A program made the position numbers and the translations under genes. A stretch of 64,000 nucleotides of DNA. It comes from Hyphomicrobiales bacterium. GTDB taxonomy: Bacteria > Pseudomonadota > Alphaproteobacteria > Rhizobiales > Xanthobacteraceae. The stretch is taken from NCBI GenBank assembly GCA_021732215.1, contig JAKFVL010000005.1:1-64000 (forward strand), given 5' to 3'. Shown here one piece after another: positions 63,407-64,000 of the stretch; the first letter of the stretch is position 1, and every line of letters starts with the position of its first letter. A model generated the notes under the pieces. It saw only the letters and a program-made list of their open reading frames with translations. It was not told the origin of the DNA and made no database searches.

Positions 63407-64000
63407 ATTGCGATCTTTGATGCTAGTCCAATCGCTTCCCGCTTTGGGTTCGATATTGCGAAGAACAACGCGAACTGCGGAATACCTCGGTCATCGTTCA
63501 AGCGGAGCGGAGGCAGTACCGCGGGAAACAAGACGCGAAGGCGTTGTCCGAAATAGGCTTCCATATCGCTAACTTCAGCCGTTCTTGCGAACCTCTCGTC
63601 CGTTTCGCCAAACAAATCCATCCGCGTCGTGCTCTTGTACCAATCTTTCTCCCAATCGGGCGTTCCGACCATGCGGGTGAGCGCGGCTCGCTTTGAATCA
63701 TCGAGGTCTTCTGCATCACGAGTTGCTTGTCGAAAAAGACCAGCAAGGGAAACAAGATACCAGACGTCAATGGCTTCGGTTCCTCGTATCGCCTCCAGTG
63801 TTTTCCAATCCACGCTCATGCCGTACGGATCGAGAAACATGACAGCGCGTGTGCCCGACCAATTATGTTGGGTGATCAGATCGATGATCGCTGCATTCGC
63901 GTCCCCCGGCACCACGTCAATGTGCCGATGCTTATGCCCGGCTTTTAAATCGTTTAACGCAGCAACGTGTTTTGGACTCTTGTCCATAAAGATCAGTCGA
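63364..64000 (-). CDS. three-Cys-motif partner protein TcmP, N terminus outside window
   Basis: About 211 C-terminal residues are visible; the reading frame continues past the right edge (RLIF before Met at 63987), so the start is not in the window. TcmP hallmarks are VPGDANAAIIDLI, MFLDPYGMSVDWKTLEAI and IDVWYLVSLAGLFRQA. The family is named for its partner, the DUF5131 protein, encoded here on the opposite strand and overlapping its 3' end by 43 bases. The biochemical function is unknown. A+T-richer than the flanking genes, consistent with transfer. Confidence 0.88.
   Translation of the reverse strand, partial: RLIFMDKSPKHVAALNDLKAGHKHRHIDVVPGDANAAIIDLITQHNWSGTRAVMFLDPYGMSVDWKTLEAIRGTEAIDVWYLVSLAGLFRQATRDAEDLDDSKRAALTRMVGTPDWEKDWYKSTTRMDLFGETDERFARTAEVSDMEAYFGQRLRVLFPAVLPPLRLNDDRGIPQFALFFAISNPKREAIGLASKIAIHILKSGSASQVRP

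Noticed and set aside
1-64000. tRNA, rRNA or CRISPR arrays
   Set aside because: No cloverleaf with a matching T-loop string, no rRNA-like segment and no regularly spaced direct repeats were found by reading the sequence; strings such as ggttcgagac belong to the family B repeat.
62520-64000. Integrated prophage
   Set aside because: The Gp37/Gp68 name suggests phage, but no integrase, structural or lysis genes and no attachment duplication are visible within the window.

Overview
The window is a GC-rich chromosomal segment from an alphaproteobacterium, most likely Nitrobacteraceae (the Bradyrhizobium, Rhodopseudomonas, Nitrobacter, Afipia group). This rests on gene content and order (ribF-ileS, lgt-MidA-PgeF, rplY-pth-ychF, MarR/OmpR-type regulator/kinase next to proC, a TipF-like EAL protein) and on several families of palindromic intergenic repeats of a rhizobial kind. 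No genus was assigned by database comparison. No rRNA, tRNA, CRISPR array or intact insertion sequence was seen.

Layout. 1-7.6 kb: isoleucyl-tRNA synthetase (cut by the left edge), ribF, a CheY-like regulator, a HAD hydrolase, a degenerate EAL protein and an omega-aminotransferase. 7.9-10.3 kb: a TadE/TadG-like pair. 10.3-18.6 kb: hisS, small enzymes and secreted proteins, RNase T2, rlmJ, a cold-shock protein and an outer-membrane barrel. 18.9-23.4 kb: uvrC-pgsA-moaD-moaE-prmB in one direction. 23.4-28.9 kb: ilvE, a MarR/response regulator/histidine kinase operon, proC and a YbjN protein. 29.3-36 kb: prs, a lipoprotein, pgeF-midA-lgt-hydrolase, ubiK and an amidohydrolase. 36-39.8 kb: an overlapping operon of a Mop/TOBE protein, TrmO and a FecCD-type ABC importer. 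40-44 kb: rplY-pth-ychF and two MaoC hydratases. 44-50 kb: lineage-type small and exported proteins, including three tandem SnoaL-like paralogues. 50.5-57 kb: an SbmA/BacA-like ABC transporter, a methyltransferase-like protein, an MFS-spermidine-synthase fusion and a glutaminase-STAS-cNMP fusion. 57-62.4 kb: a phosphofructokinase, membrane proteins and a Rieske oxygenase. 62.5-64 kb: a lower-GC accessory patch holding a convergent DUF5131 (Gp37/Gp68) and three-Cys-motif partner (TcmP) pair, cut by the right edge.

The most unusual signals are: (1) palindromic repeats that appear to be translated in frame inside protein genes (TadE, TadG and probably IleS), comparable in concept to the Rickettsia palindromic elements; (2) the DUF5131/TcmP pair, an uncharacterised two-protein system; (3) AT-enriched internal patches inside two aminoacyl-tRNA synthetase genes; (4) a perfect 14-bp inverted repeat that buries the rlmJ start codon, and a second inverted repeat in the leader of the cold-shock gene; (5) a FecCD-type importer coupled to a Mop domain protein, suggesting oxyanion (molybdate or tungstate) rather than iron uptake.
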